NCBI GenBank assembly: GCA_902789345.1
Contig: CADANT010000001.1
Coordinates: forward strand, 1-64,000
DNA: 64,000 nt
Source: an uncultured Ruminococcus sp.
GTDB taxonomy: Bacteria > Bacillota > Clostridia > Oscillospirales > Acutalibacteraceae
Direction: 5' to 3'
Below are positions 53,242 to 62,545 of this stretch, piece after piece (positions within the stretch are counted from its first letter, which is position 1; each line of letters begins with the position of its first letter). The notes under the pieces were generated by a model. It ran no database searches and was not told where the DNA came from. It saw only the letters and a list, made by a program, of their open reading frames with translations. The position numbers were made by a program, and so were the translations under genes.

Positions 53242-54480
53242 CTACTTCTTATTATCTGCTTTTTCTATTGCCTGTGAAAAATCTTCTATTAAATCTGCAA
53301 TATCCTCAATGCCTATGCTTATTCTTATACTGTCCTCATACACCCCTGCGCTTAGCTTTTGCTGTGGTGTGCTGTGAGCGTATATTGTACTGGATGGGTG
53401 TATAACCAGGGTTCTGGTGTCGCCTATATTTGTGGCATTGGTTGAATATTTCAGGTTGTTTATTAACTCAAAGGCACGCTCCTTACTGCCTGCCCTTATA
53501 GTAAGTATTGCACCGCCCTTACCCTGCAAAATTTTCTGTGCCAGCGGATAGTACGGCGAGCTTTTTAACGCCGGGTAATTAACCTGTATGCTTGGTACTG
53601 TTTCAAAAAACTCTGCCAGCTTTAAAGCGTTGTAACAAAGACGCTCCATTCTTAAACCCAGCGTTTCTATTCCTACCGAGTTTAAAAAAGCGTTAAACGG
53701 TGCAAGGCAACAGCCCACATTTCGCCATATACCGTTTCTCAGCTTTGCCAAATAGCTAAACTTACCAAACTTTTTATATTCCTCTAACCCCTTGTAACGG
53801 CTTGTGTCCCACTTAAAGTTGCCGCTGTCAATAATTACTCCGCTTATGGCATTGCCACCGCCGTTTACATACTTTGATGTAGAATGAACAACTATGTCCG
53901 CACCAAAATCTATAGGGTGCACCAAATACGGTGTGGCTGTGGTACTGTCTATAATAAGCGGTATGTTATAGCTGTGTACCAGCTCTGCTACCGGCTGTAT
54001 ATCCACAATGTCAAGCTTTGGGTTGCCAATAAGCTCGGCAAATACTGCTTTTGTGTTTTTGTTTATAAGTGGTTCTATGGTGCTTGGGGTTACCTGCTCA
54101 ACATAGTGTGTAACTATACCAAAAGACTTTAAGTCACCAAACAGGTCTATTGTGCCACCAAACAGCCCTGCACTTACTATGATTTCGTCGCCCGACTCCA
54201 AAATATTAAGCAGTGCCATTGTAACAGCCGCCATACCGGATGAACAGGCTACAGCTCCTATGCCGTTTTCAAGAGCGGCAATTCTGTTTTCAAAAGATGT
54301 TACTGTAGGATTGCTTATTCTTGTGTACGCATAGCCGGGTGCTTTGTTGTTGAACACCTTTTCAAGCTGTTGGGCTGAGCTGTGAGAAAATGCGCTAACC
54401 TGATACACAGGAGTTAATGTAGCGCCTGATGCTTGCTCGCCGCTGAAGTTTTTGTGCAGCAACGCTGTGTTAAACTTCAT
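53242..54480 (-). CDS. metY: O-acetylhomoserine sulfhydrylase
   Basis: 412 residues of the Cys/Met metabolism PLP family. The PLP lysine lies in VVHSTSKYVNGGGN near 205. PTVTSFENRIAALENGIGAV and YSTNATNIGDTRTLVIHPSST are MetY-like. It makes homocysteine from O-acetylhomoserine and sulfide, or thiocarboxylate sulfur in the Wolinella pathway. First gene of the operon, so homocysteine is the likely end product. No metA is nearby. Confidence 0.9.
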   Translation of the reverse strand: MKFNTALLHKNFSGEQASGATLTPVYQVSAFSHSSAQQLEKVFNNKAPGYAYTRISNPTVTSFENRIAALENGIGAVACSSGMAAVTMALLNILESGDEIIVSAGLFGGTIDLFGDLKSFGIVTHYVEQVTPSTIEPLINKNTKAVFAELIGNPKLDIVDIQPVAELVHSYNIPLIIDSTTATPYLVHPIDFGADIVVHSTSKYVNGGGNAISGVIIDSGNFKWDTSRYKGLEEYKKFGKFSYLAKLRNGIWRNVGCCLAPFNAFLNSVGIETLGLRMERLCYNALKLAEFFETVPSIQVNYPALKSSPYYPLAQKILQGKGGAILTIRAGSKERAFELINNLKYSTNATNIGDTRTLVIHPSSTIYAHSTPQQKLSAGVYEDSIRISIGIEDIADLIEDFSQAIEKADNKK

Positions 54481-54584
54481 AAATTCACCAACCTTTACGC
54501 TTTTATGCTTTATGATTACTTTTTATATGTCATTTTTCTTACCAAATGTACAAGCTGTGTATATTCGGTTTGTTGATACTGTAG

Positions 54585-54613
54585 ATTATAACGTACTTTA
54601 CATACCTTTTCAA
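54585..54613 (-). promoter_or_regulatory. Promoter of the sulfate/methionine operon
   Basis: Minus-strand TTGAAA (54608-54613), 17-bp spacer, TATAAT (54585-54590), about 100 nt before metY. One arm of a 27-bp dyad touches the -35 box. Confidence 0.75.
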
Positions 54614-54638
54614 TAGGTTTAGTAGGATTTTACCTATT
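54612..54638. promoter_or_regulatory. 27-bp dyad, probable Rrf2-type operator
   Basis: Arms AATAGGT (54612-54618) and ACCTATT (54632-54638) with 13 bp between. It overlaps the -35 of the sulfur operon and lies upstream of the divergent Rrf2 gene, which is where a repressor would block it. Related GGTAGGTATT half-sites occur near 54700, on the side of the Rrf2 gene. Confidence 0.6.
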
Positions 54639-54799
54639 GCACAAATTTTTACAAAATACGTCTTGTTTTCCATTAATTTACACAATACATATTTACTTGG
54701 TAGGTATTGATTTTTAAAACCAAAAATGTTAATCTATTAATATGGTATGTTTAGTATGATTTAAAACTAAGTAAAGGAAATAACAAAGGAGCGGATTAA

Positions 54800-55252
54800 T
54801 TGAAGATTTCAACAAAAGTAGAATTTGGCATAATAGCAATAATAGATATAGCCACCTATTCTAAAAACGGAAGCGCTGTAACTACACCGGAAATAGCCAA
54901 AAGGCAAAATATTTCCAAAAAGTATCTGGAACAAATTCTTTCATGTTTAAGCTCCGCCGCACTGGTAAGAGGACAAAAAGGCTCTAACGGCGGATATGTA
55001 ATTGCAAAAAAGTACAGCGACATTACCTTTAAGGATATTATAAACGCGCTTGATGTAAGCGTGCTGAGTGATGTTTACTTTAGCACACAAAGCGACAACG
55101 AAACTATAGTAACCCTTATAAACCAAAAGCTTTGGGATGTAATGTCCGGCTATCTTCAAAAATATGCCGACAGCATAACGCTGGAGGATATTGTTGAAAG
55201 CTACAAAGAAAGCACAGAATCCCAGCACAGTATGCCAATGTACTATATTTAA
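54800..55252 (+). CDS. Rrf2 family transcriptional regulator (CymR-like)
   Basis: 150 residues. N-terminal winged helix: MKISTKVEFGIIAIIDIA, then SKKYLEQILSCLSSAALVRGQKGSNGGYVIAKK near 40-70. Unlike IscR or NsrR it lacks the three-cysteine cluster motif (a single Cys near 50), which fits CymR, the cysteine-metabolism repressor of Firmicutes that binds with CysK. The start is TTG at 54800, with AAGGAG 8 nt upstream. Divergent from the sulfur operon and likely its repressor. Confidence 0.85.
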   Translation: MKISTKVEFGIIAIIDIATYSKNGSAVTTPEIAKRQNISKKYLEQILSCLSSAALVRGQKGSNGGYVIAKKYSDITFKDIINALDVSVLSDVYFSTQSDNETIVTLINQKLWDVMSGYLQKYADSITLEDIVESYKESTESQHSMPMYYI

Positions 55253-55284
55253 CATTAAAAATAACTATTTTAACACTCACCATT

Positions 55285-55326
55285 AAACACAAAAGCCACC
55301 GATTTTAAACGGTGGCTTTTGTGTTT
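55285..55326. terminator. Bidirectional terminator between the Rrf2 and hem operons
   Basis: Perfect 17-bp stem from AAACACAAAAGCCACCG to CGGTGGCTTTTGTGTTT with an 8-nt loop. Confidence 0.8.
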
Positions 55327-55387
55327 ATGTTTTGCAGTAACAGTCAGCTAAAAGTTGTGGCTGACTAGAATTACAGGTTATAAAGAA

Positions 55388-56653
55388 TTATTTTTTGAAG
55401 TTACTTATAATTTGGCAGGTTTTTTCAATGTCTTCATCACTATGGGCATACGAAACAAACATTGCCTCAAACTGTGACGGTGCTGTGTAAATACCGTTGC
55501 TTTGCAGATACTTAAAATACCTTGCATATGCCTTTGTGTCTGAGGTTTGTGCAGTGTCGTAATCTGTTACCTTTGCGTCGGTAAAGAATACAGTCATAAT
55601 AGAGCCTGTGCGGTTTACATTAAGTCCGGCTTTTTTCATAGCCTGTTCAATTTTTGACGACTTGCTTTCAAGACTGCTGTATATTTCCTCTTGATTTTCT
55701 TCAAGAATTTTCAGCGTTTCAATGCCGGCGCTGACTGCTACCGGGTTGCCCGAAAGAGTACCTGCCTGGTACACAGAGCCTAAAGGTGCTACGCACTCCA
55801 TAATTTCCTTTTTACCGCCGTAAACCGCCAACGGCATACCGCCGCCTACAATTTTGCCAAGGGTGGTTAGGTCGGGCTTTATACCGTAAAAGCCCTGTGC
55901 ACCGCCTATGCCCAGGCGGAAGCCTGTTATAACCTCGTCAAATATAAGAAGTGAGTTGTATTTGTGGGTAATATCACGCAAAAACTGTAAAAAGCCCTTT
56001 TTGGGCGGTACTACGCCCATATTTGCGGCACACGGCTCTACAATTACACAGGCAATTTCATTGCCGTATTTCTCAAATAAAGCCTCTACAGACTGTGTAT
56101 TGTTATACCTTGCAAGCAGGGTGCTGTCGGTGTAGCCCTTTGGCACGCCTGCACTGTTTGGTATAGAATTGGTAAGAAGTCCCGAGCCTGCTTTTACCAG
56201 CAGACCGTCTGAATGGCCGTGGTAACAGCCCTCAAACTTAACAATCTTGTCCCTGCCTGTGTATCCTCTTGCGGCACGAATGGCACTCATAACAGCCTCT
56301 GTACCCGAATTTACCAGTCTAAGCATTTCCATTGAAGGTACATTTCTTTTTATACGCTGTGCCAGCTGAATTTCCCCCTTGTGGCACGCACCAAAGGTAA
56401 GTCCTTTTTTACAGGTGTCTATAACTGCGTTTATAACCTGTGGGTGACTGTGGCCCAAAATATTAGGCCCCCAGGAGCATATATAGTCTATAAAGCAGTT
56501 GCCGTCAACATCGTATATTTTTGAGCCTTCTGTATGGTCAATAAAAAGCGGTACGCTCCCTACAGAACCGCAGGCACGCACAGGGCTGTTTACACCGCCC
56601 GGCATAAAACCTAAGGCCTGATTATAAAGATTCTCTGAATTTTTAGTATTCAT
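55388..56653 (-). CDS. hemL: Glutamate-1-semialdehyde 2,1-aminomutase
   Basis: 421 residues, a PLP enzyme that makes 5-aminolevulinate from glutamate semialdehyde. The N-terminal GGVNSPVRACGSVG and the PLP lysine in TTLGKIVGGGMPL near 265 are clear. Last gene of the hem operon (hemA-sirC-hemC-cobA/hemD-hemB-hemL), 14 bp after hemB. Confidence 0.95.
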   Translation of the reverse strand: MNTKNSENLYNQALGFMPGGVNSPVRACGSVGSVPLFIDHTEGSKIYDVDGNCFIDYICSWGPNILGHSHPQVINAVIDTCKKGLTFGACHKGEIQLAQRIKRNVPSMEMLRLVNSGTEAVMSAIRAARGYTGRDKIVKFEGCYHGHSDGLLVKAGSGLLTNSIPNSAGVPKGYTDSTLLARYNNTQSVEALFEKYGNEIACVIVEPCAANMGVVPPKKGFLQFLRDITHKYNSLLIFDEVITGFRLGIGGAQGFYGIKPDLTTLGKIVGGGMPLAVYGGKKEIMECVAPLGSVYQAGTLSGNPVAVSAGIETLKILEENQEEIYSSLESKSSKIEQAMKKAGLNVNRTGSIMTVFFTDAKVTDYDTAQTSDTKAYARYFKYLQSNGIYTAPSQFEAMFVSYAHSDEDIEKTCQIISNFKK

Positions 56654-56667
56654 ATGCCTATACTTCC

Positions 56668-57639
56668 TTATTTATAATATTCGTCAATCCACTTTGCCAA
56701 ATCAAGTGCATGGTAGGTTATTATAATATCCGCCCCTGCCCTTTTTATGGCTATCATATTTTCGCTAACTATTTTCTTTTCGTCTATCCAGCCCTTTTCT
56801 GACGCCGCCTTTACCATAGCGTATTCACCGCTGACATTGTACGCAACCAACGGCAGGTCAAAACGCTGTGAAGCCTCCTTAACAACATCAAGGTACGCCA
56901 AAGCCGGCTTTACCATAACCATATCTGCACCCTCTGCAATATCGTCTGCAATCTCTCTTAGTGCCTCTTTGCCGTTTGCGTAATCCATTTGGTAGCTTTT
57001 TCTGTCGCCAAACTCCGGTGCAGACTGTGCCGCATCTCTAAACGGTGAGTAATATGCCGAGGCAAACTTTGCGCTGTATGAAAGTATGGGAATGTTTATA
57101 AGACCGTTGCTGTCAAGGGCCTGCCTTATGGCCGCTACTCTGCCGTCCATCATATCTGACGGTGCTATTATGTCCGCTCCGGCTTTTGCCAGACTGACTG
57201 CCATTTTTGACAGCAACGGCAATGTTTCGTCATTCAGAATTTCACCGCCGCACACTACTCCGCAATGACCGTGGCTTGTGTATTCGCACAGGCACACATC
57301 GGCTATAACCAACAGTGACGGATATTTTTCCTTTATATATCTTATGGCACACTGTGTTACTCCGTTATCATCATAAGCCGAAGAAGCCTCGGCGTCCTTG
57401 CGCTTTGGTATGCCAAAAATCAAAATTCCTGCTATACCACTGTTGTTGATTTCCTGTAATACTTCATCTGCTCTGTCTAAAGAGTATTGATAAACCCCCG
57501 GCATTGACTCTACAGGATTTTTTATGTTTTCACCCTCGACTATAAATATAGGGTAAATTAGGTCGCCCTTGTCAATGCGTGTTTCACGCACCAAGCTGCG
57601 TATATTTTCGTTTGCTCTAAGTCTTCTGAATCTCTTCAA
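56668..57639 (-). CDS. hemB: Porphobilinogen synthase
   Basis: 323 residues. It joins two 5-aminolevulinates. Conserved zinc/active-site region [15 protein letters not shown] near 115 and the Schiff-base lysines in [16 protein letters not shown] near 190 and [13 protein letters not shown] near 240. The TTG at 57639 (product MKRFRRLR) is preferred; AGAGAG lies about 9 nt upstream. A GTG three codons earlier is too close to it. Confidence 0.95.
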   Translation of the reverse strand: MKRFRRLRANENIRSLVRETRIDKGDLIYPIFIVEGENIKNPVESMPGVYQYSLDRADEVLQEINNSGIAGILIFGIPKRKDAEASSAYDDNGVTQCAIRYIKEKYPSLLVIADVCLCEYTSHGHCGVVCGGEILNDETLPLLSKMAVSLAKAGADIIAPSDMMDGRVAAIRQALDSNGLINIPILSYSAKFASAYYSPFRDAAQSAPEFGDRKSYQMDYANGKEALREIADDIAEGADMVMVKPALAYLDVVKEASQRFDLPLVAYNVSGEYAMVKAASEKGWIDEKKIVSENMIAIKRAGADIIITYHALDLAKWIDEYYK

Positions 57640-57718
57640 AACAATCACTCTCTTTACTTACTTTATTAATCCTTTTTGTAGTTTTTTAAAATCAATGAAA
57701 CTAAAATTGAGTTAAGTC

Positions 57719-59206
57719 TTATGTGTCAGCTCCACAGTTTGCCGTCTTTAAAATAGCGTTTACAACACCGTGAACATCCTTTGTTTTTGCAATGTTAAAT
57801 TCCTTAATGTTGTGCTGCAACAAGGCACGGGCTGTTATTTCACCTATGCACACTATTTTGGTTTTTGATGAAATGCTGTAGCCCTTTTCAAAAAACGATT
57901 TCACCCCCGAAGAGCTTGCAAAGGTAATAAAATCAGTATCTACCATACAACTTTGGCTGTCACCCTGCAGCTGTATGTCGTATGTTTTTATGTCGCTGTA
58001 TTTTATGCCACCGTTGTCCAAAATTTCTGTAAGCTCCTTTGAACCGTTTTCGGCACGCAAAATAAGTAATCTGTCGCTTTTTTCAACACTATCAACCAAC
58101 AGCCTGCCTAACTCTGCCGAGGTATAAACCTTTGGAATAAGGTCGGCAAATATGCCGTATTTTTCAAGTACGCTTGCCGTACCTGTACCTATTACGGCAA
58201 ATTTTATGTTAGCAAGGCTTCTTATATCAATTTTTAAACTGTGCAGTCGTTTTAAAAATATCTCTGCACCGTTCATACTGGTAAGCACAACATAGTGGTA
58301 GCTGTTAATATTATTTAGCGCCTGTTCAAACAGCGGATTGCTTTGGTATTCAATAACATTAAGATAATCCAAATGCCTTGTGTCTGCACCCAAAATTGAA
58401 AGCTGTTTGCTTAGCTTGTGGGCAAGCCTTTGGGTACCTGTAACCGTAACGGAAATATTCTTAAGCGGTTGTTCCAAAGTAGGCGAAAAGTCAAATGCGG
58501 CAGTTTCGCCCACCACTATTATGGCAGGCGGCACAACCTTACTTTCTTCTGCAAGACTGCAAATATTTTCAAGAGTACCCCTAACCGTTTGGTTGACAGC
58601 ATATGCACCGTTTGAAACCACTGCCGCCGGTGTATTTTTACTTTTGCCGTTTTCAACCAGCCCCTGTACTATTTGCGGCAGCTTTTTAAGCCCCATTAAA
58701 AATACCAGCGTACCTTTTAGTTTAGCATACTCTTTTAAGTTGTCAGGCAGTGTGTCTTGCGCCGTATGTCCTGTAATTATATGCAAACTTCGGCTTAAAT
58801 TACGGTGGGTTACCGGTATACCGGCAAGCTCCGGCACTGCTACGGCAGAGGTAACTCCCGGTACCACGCTGTATGGAATGTTATTCTCTTGAAGTGCAAG
58901 TACTTCTTCGCCCCCTCTGCCAAACACAAAGGGGTCGCCGCCCTTTAGCCGTACTACAGTTTTTCCGCTTTTTGCTTTTTCAACAAGTATATTATTTATG
59001 GTGCTTTGCTTTTCGCTGTGTTTACCTGCACGCTTACCTACACAGATTTTTTCTGTTGTATCCTCTGTATACTCAAGCAATGCATTATCCACAAGGCTGT
59101 CGTAAACCACTGTGTCACACTTCTTTAAACACTCTATTCCACGCAGTGTTATAAGGTCGTAATCTCCGCAACCGGCTCCTACTATATAAACTTTTCCTAT
59201 ACTCAT
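57719..59206 (-). CDS. cobA: Uroporphyrinogen-III methyltransferase/synthase fusion
   Basis: 495 residues in two parts. Residues 1-~240 are the SAM uroporphyrinogen-III C-methyltransferase (YIVGAGCGDYDLITLRG, DALVDxxLL-like, VRLKGGDPFVFGRGGEE near 82) that makes precorrin-2. Residues ~255-480 resemble uroporphyrinogen-III synthase (HemD). Such CobA-HemD fusions are usual in Firmicutes. It commits the pathway to siroheme and cobalamin. Confidence 0.93.
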   Translation of the reverse strand: MSIGKVYIVGAGCGDYDLITLRGIECLKKCDTVVYDSLVDNALLEYTEDTTEKICVGKRAGKHSEKQSTINNILVEKAKSGKTVVRLKGGDPFVFGRGGEEVLALQENNIPYSVVPGVTSAVAVPELAGIPVTHRNLSRSLHIITGHTAQDTLPDNLKEYAKLKGTLVFLMGLKKLPQIVQGLVENGKSKNTPAAVVSNGAYAVNQTVRGTLENICSLAEESKVVPPAIIVVGETAAFDFSPTLEQPLKNISVTVTGTQRLAHKLSKQLSILGADTRHLDYLNVIEYQSNPLFEQALNNINSYHYVVLTSMNGAEIFLKRLHSLKIDIRSLANIKFAVIGTGTASVLEKYGIFADLIPKVYTSAELGRLLVDSVEKSDRLLILRAENGSKELTEILDNGGIKYSDIKTYDIQLQGDSQSCMVDTDFITFASSSGVKSFFEKGYSISSKTKIVCIGEITARALLQHNIKEFNIAKTKDVHGVVNAILKTANCGADT

Positions 59207-60066
59207 AGCTTTTTCACCAACCTTTCAGCAAGGGAAAGCCTTTCTTCTACATTGGCACTGCCTTTTAAAATCTTATTACAGTCTGATGTTGCATATAAAC
59301 TTATTGTGTTCCCCTGTACCTGTGCAAAAGCCCCTACAGGCATAGCGCAGTCCGCATTAAGCAGTAGCGGAATTTGCCGTTCTGCCTCAAACTCGTACAT
59401 AGTTTTTAGATGATTTACCTCTTTTAACAATTGGGCAATTTCACCCTGCTTTCTGCTTTCCACTGCAATTATACCCTGGCAAGGTGCAGGCAAAAAGCTG
59501 TCGTAGTCAAATGGAGTTACGGTGTAGTTTTGACCTATAAAGAGGTTAAGTCTTTTTAAGCCGGCGGCGGCTAATATTATACCGTCATATTCACCTTTTA
59601 AAAGCTTATTCAACCTTGTATCCACATTGCCCCTAATGTTTTTTACCTGTACATTGGGGTACAGCTTTTTTAAAAACCTTGCCCGACGCATACTGCCTGT
59701 ACCCACCAAAAAGCTATCATTGTTTATTATACAATCATTATTCCTTGTTACAAGCACATCTCTGTAATCGCCACGCTCCAGCACAGCGGTTATTCCTAAG
59801 CCGTCTGCTAAACTTAATGGCAAATCCTTGGCACTATGGACAGCCACATCAATTTCACCGTTTAGCAACGCCTGTTCAAGCTCGGCAATAAATACTCCCT
59901 TACCTCCTAATGCCGCAAGGGGTTTGTTCAGTACTTTGTCACCGGTAGTGGATATATGCACTATCTGTGGCTGTACATTTGGAATTTTTTCAACAAGCTT
60001 TTCTATAAACATTTCTGTTTGTGCAAGTGCCAGCTTGCTTTTTCTGGTACCAATTTTAATTTTCAT
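59203..60066 (-). CDS. hemC: Hydroxymethylbilane synthase
   Basis: 287 residues. It polymerises porphobilinogen into a linear tetrapyrrole. KIGTRKSKLALAQTEM at the N-terminus and the cofactor cysteine in LLNADCAMPVGAFAQVQG near 245. It overlaps both neighbours by four bases (ATGA). Confidence 0.95.
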   Translation of the reverse strand: MKIKIGTRKSKLALAQTEMFIEKLVEKIPNVQPQIVHISTTGDKVLNKPLAALGGKGVFIAELEQALLNGEIDVAVHSAKDLPLSLADGLGITAVLERGDYRDVLVTRNNDCIINNDSFLVGTGSMRRARFLKKLYPNVQVKNIRGNVDTRLNKLLKGEYDGIILAAAGLKRLNLFIGQNYTVTPFDYDSFLPAPCQGIIAVESRKQGEIAQLLKEVNHLKTMYEFEAERQIPLLLNADCAMPVGAFAQVQGNTISLYATSDCNKILKGSANVEERLSLAERLVKKL

Positions 60067-60671
60067 AATGTATATTCCTTAATTATTCTTTCAACAGCTT
60101 CGTCATCCACCAAAGCACCCTCAACACACATATTAAGAAGTCGGGTAAATATTTCTTTCCTTTCTTCTTCACTGTTTATGCTTGCTTTTATCGTTGCTCT
60201 ATATTTCCATAAAACATCTACTGTATTTGTGTTAATATTTTCTAACAGTTGTATAACCTGTTCTTTTATATATTTTGCGTAAACAGGGCTTTTGCCTGAG
60301 GTAGTAATACCCGCCGTTACACCGTTTTCTTTGACTAACGCCGGGAAAATAAAAGTACATTTTTCTTTATCGTCCACAGTGTTTACAGGTATATTTTTCT
60401 CACTGCACAGCCTATAAATGTGTTCATTTACCCGTGAATTGTTTGTAGCGCTTATTACGCAAAGCATACCGTCAAGGTCACTGTCAGCAAACTCACGCTT
60501 TACTGTTTTTACACCAAGATTAACAATTTCATTACATATTTTAGGCGAAACCACAGTTATGTCAGGGTTAAAAGGCAACAGCTTTTCCACCTTGCGCAGT
60601 GCCACTGTTCCGCCACCTACAACCAAAATATGTTTCTTTTCAATATCAATATAAAAGGGAAAGTAAGCCAT
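60063..60671 (-). CDS. Precorrin-2 dehydrogenase / sirohydrochlorin ferrochelatase-like (SirC/Met8 type)
   Basis: 202 residues. N-terminal NAD motif VVGGGTVALRKVEKLL near 20, then the SirC-type middle (CVISATNNSRVN near 78). It oxidises precorrin-2 to sirohydrochlorin; whether it also inserts iron, as Met8 does, cannot be seen. The ATG at 60671 (MAYFPFY) begins one base after the hemA stop, with AAAGGAG upstream. Confidence 0.88.
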   Translation of the reverse strand: MAYFPFYIDIEKKHILVVGGGTVALRKVEKLLPFNPDITVVSPKICNEIVNLGVKTVKREFADSDLDGMLCVISATNNSRVNEHIYRLCSEKNIPVNTVDDKEKCTFIFPALVKENGVTAGITTSGKSPVYAKYIKEQVIQLLENINTNTVDVLWKYRATIKASINSEEERKEIFTRLLNMCVEGALVDDEAVERIIKEYTL

Positions 60672-60672
60672 T

Positions 60673-61809
60673 TTAACTCCTTTCGTCAAAGCTTTTTAAA
60701 ACTTCAAGGGTTTTTATAAATTCATCGGCAGACATTTCCGCCTTTAGCTTATACAGCACATCTTCAAACGATGCTTTGCTAAGGCTTGCCTTTAATTTTT
60801 CAACATACGGCAAAAAGTAATGAAAAGCAATGTCCTTTTTCAAAACATCAATTTCCTTTTGAATAATTACCTTTGCTGCCTCTACCGAATTCATTTTAAG
60901 TGCGTTGTTTTCCTGTGCCAACTGCTCAAAATAGTCAATGCCCATACGCTGTACACCAAAAATTTCTGTTACCTGACTGTCAATATCAGGTGGTACTGCC
61001 AGGTCTATAAGCAAGCGGGGCTTCTGTTGCTTTATACTTTTGGACAAGTCATTGTATGTAATTGTATAGTGAGGGCCGGCTGTTGCACTGACTATACAGT
61101 CGGCACTGTCAACATAGTCGTACCTCTTGGCATAATCAACAGTCTTTATTTTATCACCTGTAAACGAAAGAGGAGCACTGTGATTTCTAAGGGTAGTAAC
61201 AACCGTAACATTTTTGTGGGAAAGTAAATTTTTCACAAGTGTTGTGCCGATTTTTCCTGTTGCACCTATTACCAAAACCAAAACATTATCTTTAAATCGT
61301 GAAATTTCATTTGCCGCCAATGTAGCAGTGGAAACAGAGGTTTTAGAAATAGCCGTTTCTGTTTTAATCTTTTTTGCACAGGCTATAGCAGACTGAAAAA
61401 TCTGGTTAATCTCAAAGCCGGCAGCACCACAGCCCTGTGCCGCGCTGTACGCAAGCTTTAGCTGACCTAAAATTTCATCTTCACCTATAACCATAGACTC
61501 TATACCGCTTGCCACCTTAAATAAATGCTGTACCGCCTGTTTGTGATAAAACAAATATAAATGTTTTTTCAGAATATGTATCTTTATACCGGAACGCTGT
61601 GACAGCACATTTTCTGCTATAATCACAGCATCTTCATTGCCGCAAAAGTACAGCTCGGTTCTGTTGCAGGTGCAAAGTATTACACACTGTTGAATTTCGC
61701 TGTAGGATAAAAGCTCTTTTAAAATATCTGATTGTATGCTTTCTGAAAAAGCTAGTTTTTCTCTTACATTAATATCCGAATTTTTGTAATTCACACTTAT
61801 ACAATACAT
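60673..61809 (-). CDS. hemA: Glutamyl-tRNA reductase
   Basis: 378 residues, slightly short for the family. It reduces glutamyl-tRNA to glutamate semialdehyde. The N-terminal catalytic Cys is in CTCNRTELYF near 45; the NADPH-binding GATGKIGTTLVKNLL lies near 180, and a short dimerisation tail follows. First gene of the operon; ATG at 61809 with AGGAG 7 nt upstream. Confidence 0.95.
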   Translation of the reverse strand: MYCISVNYKNSDINVREKLAFSESIQSDILKELLSYSEIQQCVILCTCNRTELYFCGNEDAVIIAENVLSQRSGIKIHILKKHLYLFYHKQAVQHLFKVASGIESMVIGEDEILGQLKLAYSAAQGCGAAGFEINQIFQSAIACAKKIKTETAISKTSVSTATLAANEISRFKDNVLVLVIGATGKIGTTLVKNLLSHKNVTVVTTLRNHSAPLSFTGDKIKTVDYAKRYDYVDSADCIVSATAGPHYTITYNDLSKSIKQQKPRLLIDLAVPPDIDSQVTEIFGVQRMGIDYFEQLAQENNALKMNSVEAAKVIIQKEIDVLKKDIAFHYFLPYVEKLKASLSKASFEDVLYKLKAEMSADEFIKTLEVLKSFDERS

Positions 61810-61821
61810 ATAAACACTCCT

Positions 61822-61865
61822 GTGCGTGCTTGTTTCAGCAAAAAAACATTAATACGCACACGCAC
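61822..61865 (-). promoter_or_regulatory. Hairpin next to the hemA ribosome site
   Basis: GTGCGTG/CACGCAC with a 30-nt loop. One arm lies two nt from the AGGAG site, so folding could limit hemA translation. Confidence 0.4.
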
Positions 61866-61887
61866 TAAATAAAATCATTCCTGTGTT

Positions 61888-61916
61888 ATTTTAATGCTGC
61901 AGCCCATAAATGTCAA
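61888..61916 (-). promoter_or_regulatory. Promoter of the hem operon
   Basis: Minus-strand TTGACA (61911-61916), 17-bp spacer, TAAAAT (61888-61893). Confidence 0.7.
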
Positions 61917-61994
61917 TTTTAGTAACGCATTTTTTGTCGCAAAGGGAATTTGGACAACATTTTAAATGCCTAAAAGTCAAAAATCGCAGCAAAA

Positions 61995-62033
61995 AGCCCG
62001 GTGTCTTGCTAAAAAGCAACAAAACACCGGGCT
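61995..62033 (-). terminator. Terminator after tRNA-Arg
   Basis: AGCCCGGTGT/ACACCGGGCT-type stem (one mismatch) enclosing TTGC/GCAA, followed by TTTTTGC on the minus strand. It ends the ribosomal-protein/rpoA transcript. Confidence 0.8.
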
Positions 62034-62038
62034 AAATT

Positions 62039-62113
62039 TGGTCCGCCCGACGGGAATTGAACCCACACCACCGGAGTCGGAGTCCGGCGCACTATCCATT
62101 ATGCTACGGGCAG
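62039..62113 (-). tRNA. tRNA-Arg (anticodon CCG)
   Basis: 75 nt including an encoded CCA. On the minus strand the acceptor CTGCCCG pairs with CGGGCGG, the anticodon stem CCGGA/TCCGG holds the loop CTCCGAC with anticodon CCG (reads CGG), and the T loop is TTCAATT. It lies about 50 bp after rplQ and before a terminator, so it is probably processed from the rpoA-rplQ transcript. Confidence 0.9.
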
Positions 62114-62165
62114 TTACAAAAACAGGCGACACAAAATTGCGCCGCCTGTATAAAAATTGGCAATA

Positions 62166-62507
62166 TTACAGAAGTTCGATAATAGCCATTTCTGCTGCGT
62201 CACCACGACGAGGACCAAGCTTAGTGATACGAGTGTAACCACCGTTCTTGTCTGCATACTTTGGTGCAATCTCCTTAAACAGCTTTACAGCAACATCTTC
62301 CTTAGTTATGAAAGACATAACCATACGCTTATTGTGAAGGCTATCAACCTTAGCTATAGTTATCATTTTTTCAGCCATAGCTCTAACTTCTTTTGCACGA
62401 GTTAATGTAGTTTCAATTTTTCCGTTTTCAAAAAGGAAAGTAACCATGCCTCTTAGCATTGCAATTCTATGAGAAGTAGCTCTTCCCAGCTTTCTTGTAC
62501 CTGGCAT
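62166..62507 (-). CDS. rplQ: 50S ribosomal protein L17
   Basis: 113 residues. [28 protein letters not shown] at the N-terminus and [22 protein letters not shown] at the end are standard. Follows rpoA, as in most bacteria. Confidence 0.97.
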   Translation of the reverse strand: MPGTRKLGRATSHRIAMLRGMVTFLFENGKIETTLTRAKEVRAMAEKMITIAKVDSLHNKRMVMSFITKEDVAVKLFKEIAPKYADKNGGYTRITKLGPRRGDAAEMAIIELL

Positions 62508-62545
62508 CGTAATTCACTCCTTTACATAAATTTTATAGTAAACAA

